Of a stretch of DNA of 59,748 nucleotides, positions 18,176-26,924 are shown one piece after another. A program made the translations under genes and the position numbers. The notes beneath the pieces are model-generated. The model did no database searches. It saw only the letters and a program-made list of their open reading frames with translations, and was not told where the DNA came from. The DNA comes from Acidimicrobiia bacterium (GTDB lineage: Bacteria; Actinomycetota; Acidimicrobiia; Spongiisociales; UBA5794): assembly GCA_030065575.1 (NCBI GenBank), contig JASJDZ010000015.1, positions 1 to 59,748 on the forward strand. The letters run 5' to 3'. The first letter of the stretch is position 1. Each line of letters begins with the position of its first letter.

Positions 18176-20044
18176 CTAAACCATCGTTGGTGTCAAAAAG
18201 ACCGCGGCCATCGGCGGGATGGTCACCGCGAGCGATTGTTCGTAGCCGTGAGCCCCTTCAAACGACGTTTGCAGCGGTCCGGAGTTGAGCACCCCGCTGC
18301 CGCCGTAGCGCAGATTGTCGCTGTTGAGTACCTCGGACCACTCGCCGGCAACAGGAACGCCGAGCCGGTAGTCGTACCGCACGACCGGAGTGAAATTGGC
18401 GACGAATAGCAGCGGCTTATCGGCAGAGTCGAGTCTGAGGAATGCGTAGACGCTGTTGGCGTCGTCGTCGCCGATGATCCAGCGGAACCCGCGATGGTCG
18501 CAATCCCGCTCGTGCAGTGCCGGCTCCGATCGCAGCAGCCGGTTGAGGTCGCCGACCCAGCGAGCGAGGCCTTCGTTCTCGGGATGGGATGCGATTGACC
18601 AGTTGAGCTCCTGCTCGTGGTTCCACTCCTCGTCAACTCCGAACTCGCTGCCCATGAACAGCAGCTTCTTGCCCGGCTGCGCCCACTGGTACGACAGCAG
18701 CAGTCGCAAGCCGGCGAACTGCTGCCAGCGGTCCCCGGGCTGCTTGCCGAGCAGCGAGCCCTTGCCGTGAACGACTTCGTCGTGGGAAAGAGGAAGAGTG
18801 AAGTTCTCGTTGAATGCATACACCATGCGGAAGCTCAGCTCCGAGTGGTGATGCTTGCGATGTACCGGGTCTCGTTTCACGTACTCCAACGTGTCATTCA
18901 TCCAGCCCATATCCCACTTCTGGCCGAACCCAAGCCCGCCGGTATCCGTCGGATGAGTCACGGCCGGAAACGCGGTGGATTCCTCGGCGTACATCTGAAT
19001 ATCGGGGAAGCGGGCGTAGGCGGCGCGGTTGATCAACCGGAGGAGGGAGATGGCTCCGAGGTTCTCGCGGCCACCGAACTCGTTGGGGATCCACTCGCCT
19101 TCCTTGCGCGAGTAGTCGCGATACAACATCGAAGCGACCGCATCTACCCGAAGTCCATCGGCGTGGTACTTGTCGAGCCAGAACAGCGCGCTCGACAGCA
19201 GGAAGCTGCGGACCTCGTATCGGTTGTAGTTGAAGATCAAGCTATCCCAATCGGGGTGGTAGCCCTCTTTGGGATCGGCGTGCTCGTAGAGGTGGGTGCC
19301 GTCGAACATGCCAAGACCGTGGTCGTCCTTGGGGAAGTGAGAAGGGACCCAATCGAGGATGACGCCGATGTCGTGCTGGTGCAGGTAGTCGATCAAGTAC
19401 ATCAAGTCCTGCGGGGTGCCGTAACGGGAAGTAGCGGCGTAGTAGCCGGTCACCTGATATCCCCAGGATCCGTAGAAGGGGTGCTCCATCACCGGCAGCA
19501 ACTCGACGTGGGTGAAGCCCGTCTCGGTGATGTACTCGGCCAGTTGGTGGGCCATGGCTCGATAGCCACCGGGCTCATAACGCCAGGAGCCGAGGTGGAG
19601 CTCGTAGATCGAGATCGGAGCGTCGAGCGCATTGGCGCGATACCGGTTCTTCATCCACTCGGCGTCGTCCCACTCGTAGTCGAGGTCCCACACCACCGAC
19701 GCGGTTGAAGGTGGTTCCTCGGCTTTGAATGCGTGCGGGTCGGCCTTGTCGAATGGAGGGCCACCATCGCCGGGAACAATGCGGTACTTGTATACCTCGC
19801 CCTTACCGATGTTGGGTATGTGCCCGCTCCAGATACCCGAGGTGTCGGGATTCAGCGCCCAGCCATCGGTCCACGAATTGAAGTTGCCGACCACCTCGAC
19901 TCGTGACGCCGCCGGCGCCCAAACCCGGAAAGTTGTGCCGTCACTCCCGGCCTGTGATCCAAGTACGTCGTAGAGCGAAGTGTGTGTGCCTCCATTGAAC
20001 GACCAGCGGTCGTCGTTGGTCAGCGGGCGGGGCTCATGGTTCAT
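18176..20044 (-). CDS. glgB: 1,4-alpha-glucan branching enzyme
   Basis: 622 aa, GH13. An N-terminal CBM48-like domain (FRVWAPAASRVEVVGNFNSW) precedes the catalytic barrel. The catalytic Asp is in ADGLRVDAVASMLY, the acid/base Glu in YAEESTAF, and the transition-state Asp in LPLSHDEVVHGKGSLL. It makes alpha-1,6 branches in glycogen. It is divergent from glgC across 92 bp, which suggests shared regulation. The start at 20044 is preceded by TAACTT with a 6-bp gap, so it may be leaderless. Confidence 0.95.
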   Translation of the reverse strand: MNHEPRPLTNDDRWSFNGGTHTSLYDVLGSQAGSDGTTFRVWAPAASRVEVVGNFNSWTDGWALNPDTSGIWSGHIPNIGKGEVYKYRIVPGDGGPPFDKADPHAFKAEEPPSTASVVWDLDYEWDDAEWMKNRYRANALDAPISIYELHLGSWRYEPGGYRAMAHQLAEYITETGFTHVELLPVMEHPFYGSWGYQVTGYYAATSRYGTPQDLMYLIDYLHQHDIGVILDWVPSHFPKDDHGLGMFDGTHLYEHADPKEGYHPDWDSLIFNYNRYEVRSFLLSSALFWLDKYHADGLRVDAVASMLYRDYSRKEGEWIPNEFGGRENLGAISLLRLINRAAYARFPDIQMYAEESTAFPAVTHPTDTGGLGFGQKWDMGWMNDTLEYVKRDPVHRKHHHSELSFRMVYAFNENFTLPLSHDEVVHGKGSLLGKQPGDRWQQFAGLRLLLSYQWAQPGKKLLFMGSEFGVDEEWNHEQELNWSIASHPENEGLARWVGDLNRLLRSEPALHERDCDHRGFRWIIGDDDANSVYAFLRLDSADKPLLFVANFTPVVRYDYRLGVPVAGEWSEVLNSDNLRYGGSGVLNSGPLQTSFEGAHGYEQSLAVTIPPMAAVFLTPTMV

Positions 20045-20056
20045 GAGCCCAAGTTA
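20045..20056 (-). promoter_or_regulatory. Candidate leaderless promoter, glgB
   Basis: On the minus strand TAACTT (20051-20056), six bases, then the ATG. No Shine-Dalgarno is present. The divergent glgC start (20137) has the weaker CATCAT at 20125-20130, also six bases before its ATG. Confidence 0.45.
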
Positions 20057-20136
20057 CCTGCTCGGACCGCATCGCGAGAAACGAGGACCGGTGACGCCGT
20101 AGCTTCGGCTTTGGACGGGTGTGGCATCATGTCGGC

Positions 20137-21387
20137 ATGCGTACTCGTTTCACTTCTCCGGATGTACTTTCGATGGTTCTCGCAGGCGGACAGGGGACAA
20201 GATTGCTTCCCCTCACCTCGGTCCGGGCCAAACCGGCCGTTCCGTACGGTGGCCAGTACCGCCTGATCGACTTTGCGCTCTCGAACTTGGCCAACGGTGG
20301 GTATCGCAAGATTGTTGTGCTCACCCAGTACAAGAGCCACAGCCTGGATGTTCACCTTTCCACGACATGGCGGATGTCCTCGTTCCTGGGAAACTACGTC
20401 ACGTCCGTTCCGGCTCAGATGAGGCGGGGGCCGCAGTGGTTCTCCGGCTCGGCCGATGCGCTCTATCAGAATCTGAATCTCATCGACGACGAGCGGCCCG
20501 ACTACATCTTCGTGTTTGGCGCCGACCACATCTATCGAATGGATCCGGGGCAGATGCTCCAGCATCACATCGATTCCGGTGCCGGGGTCACGGTCGCCGG
20601 GATTCGCATCCCGCGCAGTGAGGCAAGCGCGTTCGGTGTCATCGATCGCAGCGCCGACTCGGCAATGATCAACGCATTCCTGGAGAAGCCGGAGGATCCT
20701 CCCGGTCTGTCCGATAGCCCGGACGAAGTTCTTGCTTCCATGGGCAACTACGTGTTCACGACGGACGTCCTGGTCGATGTGCTCAACGCAGACGCCGAGA
20801 GCGAGGGCAGCAAGCACGACATCGGCGGTGACCTCATTCCGGCGCTGGTCGCTTCGGGCCAAGCGTATGTGTACGACTTCACCACCAACGAAGTTCCCGG
20901 GGAGACGCCGCGGGACCGCCACTACTGGCGTGATGTTGGAACGCTGGACGCCTATTACGAGGCCAACATGGATCTGGTTGCCCCCCACCCGATCTTCAAC
21001 CTCTACAACGAGGATTGGCCTGTCTTCACGTCATTCCGGACGCTGCCCCCGGCCAAGGTTGTTGCTCACGGGGAGTTCGGTTCTGGAGATATCGCCAACT
21101 CGATGCTCTCGCAGGGATGCATCATCACCGGCGCCACCGTCCGCGGGTCCGTTCTCTCGCCCAACTGCCGGATCGAGCCCGGGGCGGTCATCGAGGGGTC
21201 GATTCTGTTCGACGATGTGCACGTCGGCGCCGGGGCGATCGTCCGCAACGCGATCATCGACAAGCACATCGTGATTCCCCGCGGGCGTCACATCGGCGTC
21301 GATGACGAACACGATGCTGAGGAGTTCACAGTCTCGCCCGGCGGGGTGGTGGCCATCGGCAAGGGGACGAAGGTCAGCTACGCCTGA
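20137..21387 (+). CDS. glgC: Glucose-1-phosphate adenylyltransferase
   Basis: 416 aa. It makes ADP-glucose for glycogen synthesis. The N-terminal nucleotidyltransferase motif [26 protein letters not shown] is clear, with [21 protein letters not shown] and [12 protein letters not shown]. The C-terminal left-handed beta-helix shows hexapeptide-like repeats ([20 protein letters not shown]). I start at ATG 20137 (MRTRFTSPD); the frame is open six codons further. It faces glgA, whose stop is 13 bp away. Confidence 0.95.
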   Translation: MRTRFTSPDVLSMVLAGGQGTRLLPLTSVRAKPAVPYGGQYRLIDFALSNLANGGYRKIVVLTQYKSHSLDVHLSTTWRMSSFLGNYVTSVPAQMRRGPQWFSGSADALYQNLNLIDDERPDYIFVFGADHIYRMDPGQMLQHHIDSGAGVTVAGIRIPRSEASAFGVIDRSADSAMINAFLEKPEDPPGLSDSPDEVLASMGNYVFTTDVLVDVLNADAESEGSKHDIGGDLIPALVASGQAYVYDFTTNEVPGETPRDRHYWRDVGTLDAYYEANMDLVAPHPIFNLYNEDWPVFTSFRTLPPAKVVAHGEFGSGDIANSMLSQGCIITGATVRGSVLSPNCRIEPGAVIEGSILFDDVHVGAGAIVRNAIIDKHIVIPRGRHIGVDDEHDAEEFTVSPGGVVAIGKGTKVSYA

Positions 21388-21400
21388 CGCGACGAAACGG

Positions 21401-22786
21401 CTACATCCGCTCCCGGATCATTTGCTCGTACATCTCGATGTGCTGGTTGGCGGGAGCGGTCCACGACCAATCGAGCGCCATACCGCGCCGCTGAATCCCG
21501 CGCCTGCGTTGCTTGTGCCGCCAGGCGCGTACCGACCGGTGCAGAGCATCGATCACCCCGGGGACATCCACCGCACCCGTCAGGAAGCCGGTGCCGTTGC
21601 GCCGATCGGAGTCGGCATCGACGACTGTGTCGTGGAGCCCGCCCACGTTTGTCACCACCGGGATGGTGCCGTAGGCCATCGATTGCATCTGAGCCAACCC
21701 GCACGGTTCGAAGCGGCTGGGCATGAGGAACAGGTCGGAGCCGGCGAAGATCTTGTGCGCCAGCTGCTGGTTGTAACCCTCAGCGAAATGAACCTGGTCG
21801 GGCCACTCGGATGCGGCCCAGTGCGCCCAATCGGCGAGCCACCTCTCACCCGATCCCAGCAATACGAGGCGGAACGGCACACCCGCTGCGTAGCGGACGG
21901 CTTCGAGGGCGAGGTCGATCCCTTTCTGGTCGACCAGCCGGGTGACGATGCCGACGACGGGTGCGCCGGTGTCCTCCCATCCGGCCGCGGCCAGCAGATC
22001 CAGGCGGCATTCGTCCTTCCCATCCAGGTCATCGGCAGCGAAGTTGGCTGCGATGTTCTGATCGGTTGCCGGATTCCAGATGCCGGTGTCGATCCCGTTG
22101 AGGATTCCGACCAACCGGTCGCCAATTCCGTTGAGGACGTGATCGAGCCCCATGCCGGACTCCGGTCGCCTGATCTCGTCGGCGTAGTTGGGGCTGACTG
22201 CGACAACTCGTTCTGCGACCTGTACTGCCCCGGCCAGCGGATTCACCGAGCCGAAGCACTCGAATGCCGAGAAGTGATGGCGAATGCGAGGTAGCCAATC
22301 GGCCCCGGCCCAACCCTGGTGACCGAGAGTGTGGATGGTGAAGGCGGTGGGAGGCCGCTCGCTTAGAAATGCCGGAACTGCGGCCGTGTGCCAGTCGTTG
22401 AGGTGAACGACGTCAGGTTCGCTGTTCTGAATGAGGCTGGCTACCGCAGCGGCGAACCCGAAGAACCTGTGGTCGTTGTCGGGCCACCCCGTGCCGTACT
22501 CATCGACGTACGGATGTGGCTTCACGATGCCGGGGACCTTGACCAGGGTGACATCACCAACCCCGGCTACCTGGCCCCGCCGCGCCGAGACGGGACCGAC
22601 CCAGCCCGGAACCGAAAGCTCCCGCGGTCGCTCGTTCTCCATGTCGACCTCGAAGTAGTCGGGGAGGACGAGATCCACCGACACGTCGGCGGCGCGCAAC
22701 GCAACGACGAGCCCGGCGGCTGCTTCGGCAAGGCCTCCGACCCTGGCTAGAGGGGCGAGCTCGGCACTAGCGAAGAGCACCCTCAT
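21401..22786 (-). CDS. glgA: Glycogen synthase (ADP-glucose, GT5)
   Basis: 461 aa. It extends alpha-1,4-glucan from ADP-glucose. The N-terminal motif is LARVGGLAEAAAGL, with Arg where most GlgA have Lys in KxGGL. VVHLNDWHTA, GIVTRLVDQKGIDL and SRFEPCGLAQMQSMAYGT are typical GT5 motifs. The start at 22786 (MRVLFASAELAP) overlaps the glgX stop (ATGA, 22783-22786); the frame is open 12 codons more. It is the last gene of the malQ-glgP-glgX-glgA run. Confidence 0.93.
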   Translation of the reverse strand: MRVLFASAELAPLARVGGLAEAAAGLVVALRAADVSVDLVLPDYFEVDMENERPRELSVPGWVGPVSARRGQVAGVGDVTLVKVPGIVKPHPYVDEYGTGWPDNDHRFFGFAAAVASLIQNSEPDVVHLNDWHTAAVPAFLSERPPTAFTIHTLGHQGWAGADWLPRIRHHFSAFECFGSVNPLAGAVQVAERVVAVSPNYADEIRRPESGMGLDHVLNGIGDRLVGILNGIDTGIWNPATDQNIAANFAADDLDGKDECRLDLLAAAGWEDTGAPVVGIVTRLVDQKGIDLALEAVRYAAGVPFRLVLLGSGERWLADWAHWAASEWPDQVHFAEGYNQQLAHKIFAGSDLFLMPSRFEPCGLAQMQSMAYGTIPVVTNVGGLHDTVVDADSDRRNGTGFLTGAVDVPGVIDALHRSVRAWRHKQRRRGIQRRGMALDWSWTAPANQHIEMYEQMIRERM

Positions 22787-24891
22787 GTTTGCTGAATCTG
22801 TTGCATCAGAACGACCGACCATCCCTCAACCTCCCAAGCATCCGATGGTTCGAGCAGATCGGCGCAGGTCATCTCGCGGGATGTGTCGATGAGGACCTGC
22901 CATTGGTATCCCGCGAGATCCTCAGGGACGGTGAAGGTTACCGGTTCCGTGTGAGCGTTGAACAACAGGATGAAGCTGTCGTCCGAGACTCGTTCGCCGC
23001 GGGGGCCCGGTGTTGGAATGGCATCGCCGTTGAGGAACACCCCCAGTGAGCGGGCGTAACCTTTGTTCCAGTCCTCCTCCGACATCGGGTTCCCGTCGGT
23101 GTTGTACCAGCCGATGTCATGGACCCCGGCGCCACGGACACGTCTCCCTTCGAACCAGCGGCGCCTGCGGAACACGGGATGGTCGTTGCGCAGCGCGATC
23201 AGCCTGCGGGTGAAGCCGAGGAGGAAGCGATCGACACTCTCCCAGTCGTACCAGGAGACTTCGTTGTCCTGACAATATGCGTTGTTGTTGCCCTCCTGCG
23301 TCCTGCCCATTTCGTCGCCGCCCAGCAACATGGGCACACCCTGGGACAACATGAGCGTGGTGAGGATGGAACGCTGTCGGCGCTTGCGCAGTTCGATGAC
23401 GGCGGAATCGTCTGTCGGCCCCTCGACGCCTGAGTTCCAGGACCGGTTGTGCGACTCGCCATCGCGGTTCTCCTCGAGGTTGGCCAGGTTGCGTTTTTCG
23501 TTGTAGGAGACCAGGTCGCGGAGGGTGAAACCATCGTGTGCGGTAACGAAGTTGATTGAGGCGTTGGGGCGCCGCCCCGAGAACCCATAGAGATCAGACG
23601 AACCTGTGAAACGTGACGCGAAGTTCGCCAGAGACCAGTCCGTACCTCGCCAGTAGTCCCTCACGCCGTCGCGATACTTGGCGTTCCATTCCGACCAGAG
23701 CGGCGGGAAGTTGCCGACCTGATAGCCCCCGTCACCGACATCCCACGGTTCGGCGATGAGCTTCACCCTGCTGACGATGGGATCCTGCTGAATCAGGTCG
23801 AAGAAGGACGAAAGCTTGTCAACGGCATGCAGCTCGCGGGCTAGAGCCGACGCCAGGTCAAAGCGGAACCCGTCGACGTGCATCTCGGTGACCCAGTAGC
23901 GGAGACTGTCCATGATGAGCTTGAGCACTGCCGGGTGTCTGACATTGAGGGTGTTGCCGGTCCCGGTGTAGTCGACGTAGCGGCGACGATTCGCGGGATC
24001 GACGCGGTAGTACGTGTGGTTATCGATTCCGCGCAGTGAGAATGTGGGGCCGAGTGCCCCACTCTCGCCGGTGTGGTTGTAGACAACATCGAGGATCACT
24101 TCCATGCCGGCGGCGTGGAGGGCCTTGACCATCTGCTTGAACTCGATCACCTGCTGGCCACGGTCTCCCGACGCCGAGTAGCGGCCGTGTGGTGCCAGGT
24201 ATCCGACCGATGCGTAGCCCCAGTAGTTGGTCAACCCCTTGGCGATCAGGCTGTGCTCCGACACGAAGTGGTGCACCGGCATCAACTCGACGGCTGAGAT
24301 GCCCAGGTTGTGCAGATGGTCAACGATCGGCTCGCTCGCCATCCCTGCATAGGTGCCACGCAGTTCCGGTGGCACTTCGGGGTGCCGCATCGAGATGCCC
24401 CGAACGTGGGTCTCGTAGATCACCGACCTGAACAGCGGAGTTCCCGGGGGAGTGTCATCACCCCAATCAAAATGCGGGTCGATGACGATCGACCGGGGCA
24501 CGAACGGTGCGCTGTCGACCTCGCTGATCCGATCCGGGTGATGCGCCTGGTGGGAGAAGACAGCTTCCGACCACTCGACTTCTCCCTCGATTGCCTTCGC
24601 ATAGGGATCGAGCAGGAGCTTCGCCGAGTTGAAGAGAAGGCCATCGGCCGGGCTCCACGGGCCGTGGACCCGGTAGCCGTACCGCTGGCCGGGCCCGACT
24701 CCGGGGACATAGCCATGGTGGGTAAACGCGGTTATCTCTTCGAGCCGGATACTGCGCTCGTTGTTCTCATCATCGAATAGACAGAGCTCAACCCGATCTG
24801 CATTTTCGGCGTAGATCGCAAAGTTCGTGCCTTCACCGTCGAACGTGGCCCCCAGGGGGTAGGCGTCGCCGGGCCAGGCCTTGGTACTCAA
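22783..24891 (-). CDS. glgX: Glycogen debranching enzyme
   Basis: About 702 aa, GH13 with an N-terminal CBM48 (GATFDGEGTNFAIYAENADRVEL). The nucleophile Asp is in HVDGFRFDLASAL, followed by LIAEPWDVG and FVTAHDGFTLRD. It cuts alpha-1,6 branches left after phosphorolysis. I place the start at TTG 24891, since the family begins near STKAWPGDAYPLGATFD and this TTG overlaps the glgP stop (TTGA). The frame extends to 24999 inside glgP, but that part is unlike GlgX. Confidence 0.93.
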   Translation of the reverse strand: MSTKAWPGDAYPLGATFDGEGTNFAIYAENADRVELCLFDDENNERSIRLEEITAFTHHGYVPGVGPGQRYGYRVHGPWSPADGLLFNSAKLLLDPYAKAIEGEVEWSEAVFSHQAHHPDRISEVDSAPFVPRSIVIDPHFDWGDDTPPGTPLFRSVIYETHVRGISMRHPEVPPELRGTYAGMASEPIVDHLHNLGISAVELMPVHHFVSEHSLIAKGLTNYWGYASVGYLAPHGRYSASGDRGQQVIEFKQMVKALHAAGMEVILDVVYNHTGESGALGPTFSLRGIDNHTYYRVDPANRRRYVDYTGTGNTLNVRHPAVLKLIMDSLRYWVTEMHVDGFRFDLASALARELHAVDKLSSFFDLIQQDPIVSRVKLIAEPWDVGDGGYQVGNFPPLWSEWNAKYRDGVRDYWRGTDWSLANFASRFTGSSDLYGFSGRRPNASINFVTAHDGFTLRDLVSYNEKRNLANLEENRDGESHNRSWNSGVEGPTDDSAVIELRKRRQRSILTTLMLSQGVPMLLGGDEMGRTQEGNNNAYCQDNEVSWYDWESVDRFLLGFTRRLIALRNDHPVFRRRRWFEGRRVRGAGVHDIGWYNTDGNPMSEEDWNKGYARSLGVFLNGDAIPTPGPRGERVSDDSFILLFNAHTEPVTFTVPEDLAGYQWQVLIDTSREMTCADLLEPSDAWEVEGWSVVLMQQIQQT

Positions 24892-26882
24892 CGGGAAGGA
24901 GGTATCTGGTAGATCCGCTCGGCGTACTCCTGCAGCATGCGGGATGCCGTAACAAACGGGCCGAGTGTCTTCCAGTTGTGGCGAACCTTGGCCAGCCACT
25001 CGTCCGATGGGTTTTCGCCTCCGTCCCCGTAGTAGAGCGGGGCGATCTCGGTCGCCAGAATGTCGTAGAGGCTGTGGGCTTCCTCCCAGTCCCGCTGGCC
25101 CGAATCCTCAGCTGCCGACGACGGTATCGCCCAACCATTCTCGCCGTCGAAGCACTCGTCCCACCATCCATCGAGGATGGAGAAGTTCAGGACACCGTTG
25201 AGTGCAGCCTTCTCTCCACTGGTGCCGCTCGCTTCGCGTGGCCGGATCGGGTTGTTCAGCCAGACGTTGCAGCCGGCATACATAGCACGCGATACGGCCA
25301 TGTTGTAGCCGGGTACGAACACGAAACGGCCTCGCGCGGCGGGGTCATTGGCGAATTCGACAACGTTGCGGAGAATCGCCTTCCCCGGCTCATCGGCCGG
25401 ATGCGCCTTCCCGGCGAACACGAACTGAATTGGCCGATCAGGGTCGTTGATCAATTCGAGGAGGCGGTCGCGGTCGCGCAGTAGAAGATCTGCCCGCTTG
25501 TAGGTGGCGAAGCGGCGAGCAAAGCCGACGGTGAGGATGTTCGGATCGAGCCCGGTCTGCTCACCGATTTGCCGGTCGGCCATTTGGATCATTCGATCAC
25601 TGCCCTGACGCATCGCCGAACGGATTTCCTCGTTGCTGATGTCATCGACCTTGGCCCAGGTTGCCGGGTCGGGGAGGTACCACTCGGGGCCGAGCTTGTC
25701 CTCGAAGGCTTCCTGCAGCTGCGGTGTGACCCAGGTGCGGGCATGGACTCCATTGGTCACCGATGTGATCTCCGGACCTCCGGGCACGTCCTGGAACATC
25801 GAGCGACTGACCTCGCCGTGGAGTCGGGACACCCCGTTGCAGCGGCCCGCTACCCGGATGCAGAACGCCGCCATGTTGAAGTGGTCGTCGCTTCCGGGGA
25901 GGATCCCCAACTGCAGCAACTCATCCATGTCGACACTGAACCGATCTGCCCAAACGCCGAGGTACTTGCGCATCAGCTCCGGGGCAAAGCGATCGATCCC
26001 TGCCGGCACCGGCGTGTGCGTCGTGAACACGATCCGCTGACGAATCTTCGCGACGGCCTCCTGCAACGAGAGACCTCCGGCGACTTCCTCAGCGAGAAGC
26101 TCGAGGGCGAGGAAGCCCGCGTGCCCCTCGTTGAGATGGAACTTGGCTGGTTCGTAACCGAGCTGCCGGATAGCGCGTATGCCGCCGACACCCATGAGCA
26201 ACTCTTGCCGCATCCGGTGCTCGCGGTCTCCGCTGTAGAGACGGTCGGAGACGCGACGTCCTCGCTCGTCGTTGATCTCGAGGTCGGTATCGAGCAGAAA
26301 GAGGCGCGTCGTTCCCACATTGGCTTGCCAGACGCGAGCCGTCACGATCCGGTCGGCCAGTTCGAGTTCGACGCGGGCCGGGGTCGCAGTCAGAGCGAGG
26401 AAGCGTGGGTTGTTTGTCTCGTACCTTTCCCGCTGATGACCGGCTTCGAGTGCCTGCCGGAAGAATCCGTCGCGGTAAAACAAGCCGACACCGAGAAGTG
26501 GAATGCGAAGATCGCTGGCAGCCTTCAGGTGGTCACCGGCGAGTACGCCGAGGCCTCCGGAGTACTGAGGAAGCATCTCCGAGACCCCAAACTCCGGCGA
26601 GAAGTATGCGACAGTCTCCTCATCACGAAGCGGGAGCGGTTGTGGGATCTTCGCCTGAGCCTCCCGGGCCAGCTCGGTGAATTCGCTATCGGCGATCAGT
26701 CCAGCCCAGTCATCCTCGTCGAGGAGTTTGATTCGCTCCGCCGGGTGAAGCGCAGCCTCCCCGTTCATTGCGGGTATTCGGCGGAATAGCTCCCGGGCGC
26801 GAGTGTCCCAGGTCCAGGCGTAGTTGCCCGCAACTTGGAGCAGCGCGCTCTCCAGTTCGTACCGTGTTGTTGTCTCTTGCAC
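24888..26882 (-). CDS. glgP: Alpha-glucan (glycogen) phosphorylase
   Basis: 664 aa, GT35, the shorter bacterial type with an N-terminal DUF3417 segment (WDTRARELFRRI). FSPEFGVSEMLPQYSGGLGVLAGDH and FHLNEGHAGFLALE are signature stretches. The PLP lysine lies in EASGTSGEKAALNGVLNFS. It releases glucose-1-phosphate from glycogen ends. The start is GTG at 26882 with AAGGA seven bases upstream. It sits 42 bp after malQ and overlaps glgX by 4 bp. Confidence 0.95.
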   Translation of the reverse strand: MQETTTRYELESALLQVAGNYAWTWDTRARELFRRIPAMNGEAALHPAERIKLLDEDDWAGLIADSEFTELAREAQAKIPQPLPLRDEETVAYFSPEFGVSEMLPQYSGGLGVLAGDHLKAASDLRIPLLGVGLFYRDGFFRQALEAGHQRERYETNNPRFLALTATPARVELELADRIVTARVWQANVGTTRLFLLDTDLEINDERGRRVSDRLYSGDREHRMRQELLMGVGGIRAIRQLGYEPAKFHLNEGHAGFLALELLAEEVAGGLSLQEAVAKIRQRIVFTTHTPVPAGIDRFAPELMRKYLGVWADRFSVDMDELLQLGILPGSDDHFNMAAFCIRVAGRCNGVSRLHGEVSRSMFQDVPGGPEITSVTNGVHARTWVTPQLQEAFEDKLGPEWYLPDPATWAKVDDISNEEIRSAMRQGSDRMIQMADRQIGEQTGLDPNILTVGFARRFATYKRADLLLRDRDRLLELINDPDRPIQFVFAGKAHPADEPGKAILRNVVEFANDPAARGRFVFVPGYNMAVSRAMYAGCNVWLNNPIRPREASGTSGEKAALNGVLNFSILDGWWDECFDGENGWAIPSSAAEDSGQRDWEEAHSLYDILATEIAPLYYGDGGENPSDEWLAKVRHNWKTLGPFVTASRMLQEYAERIYQIPPSR

Positions 26883-26924
26883 GAGTGTGTCCTTGGTGAG
26901 GAGAGGATGATAAAGCGAGTGGGC

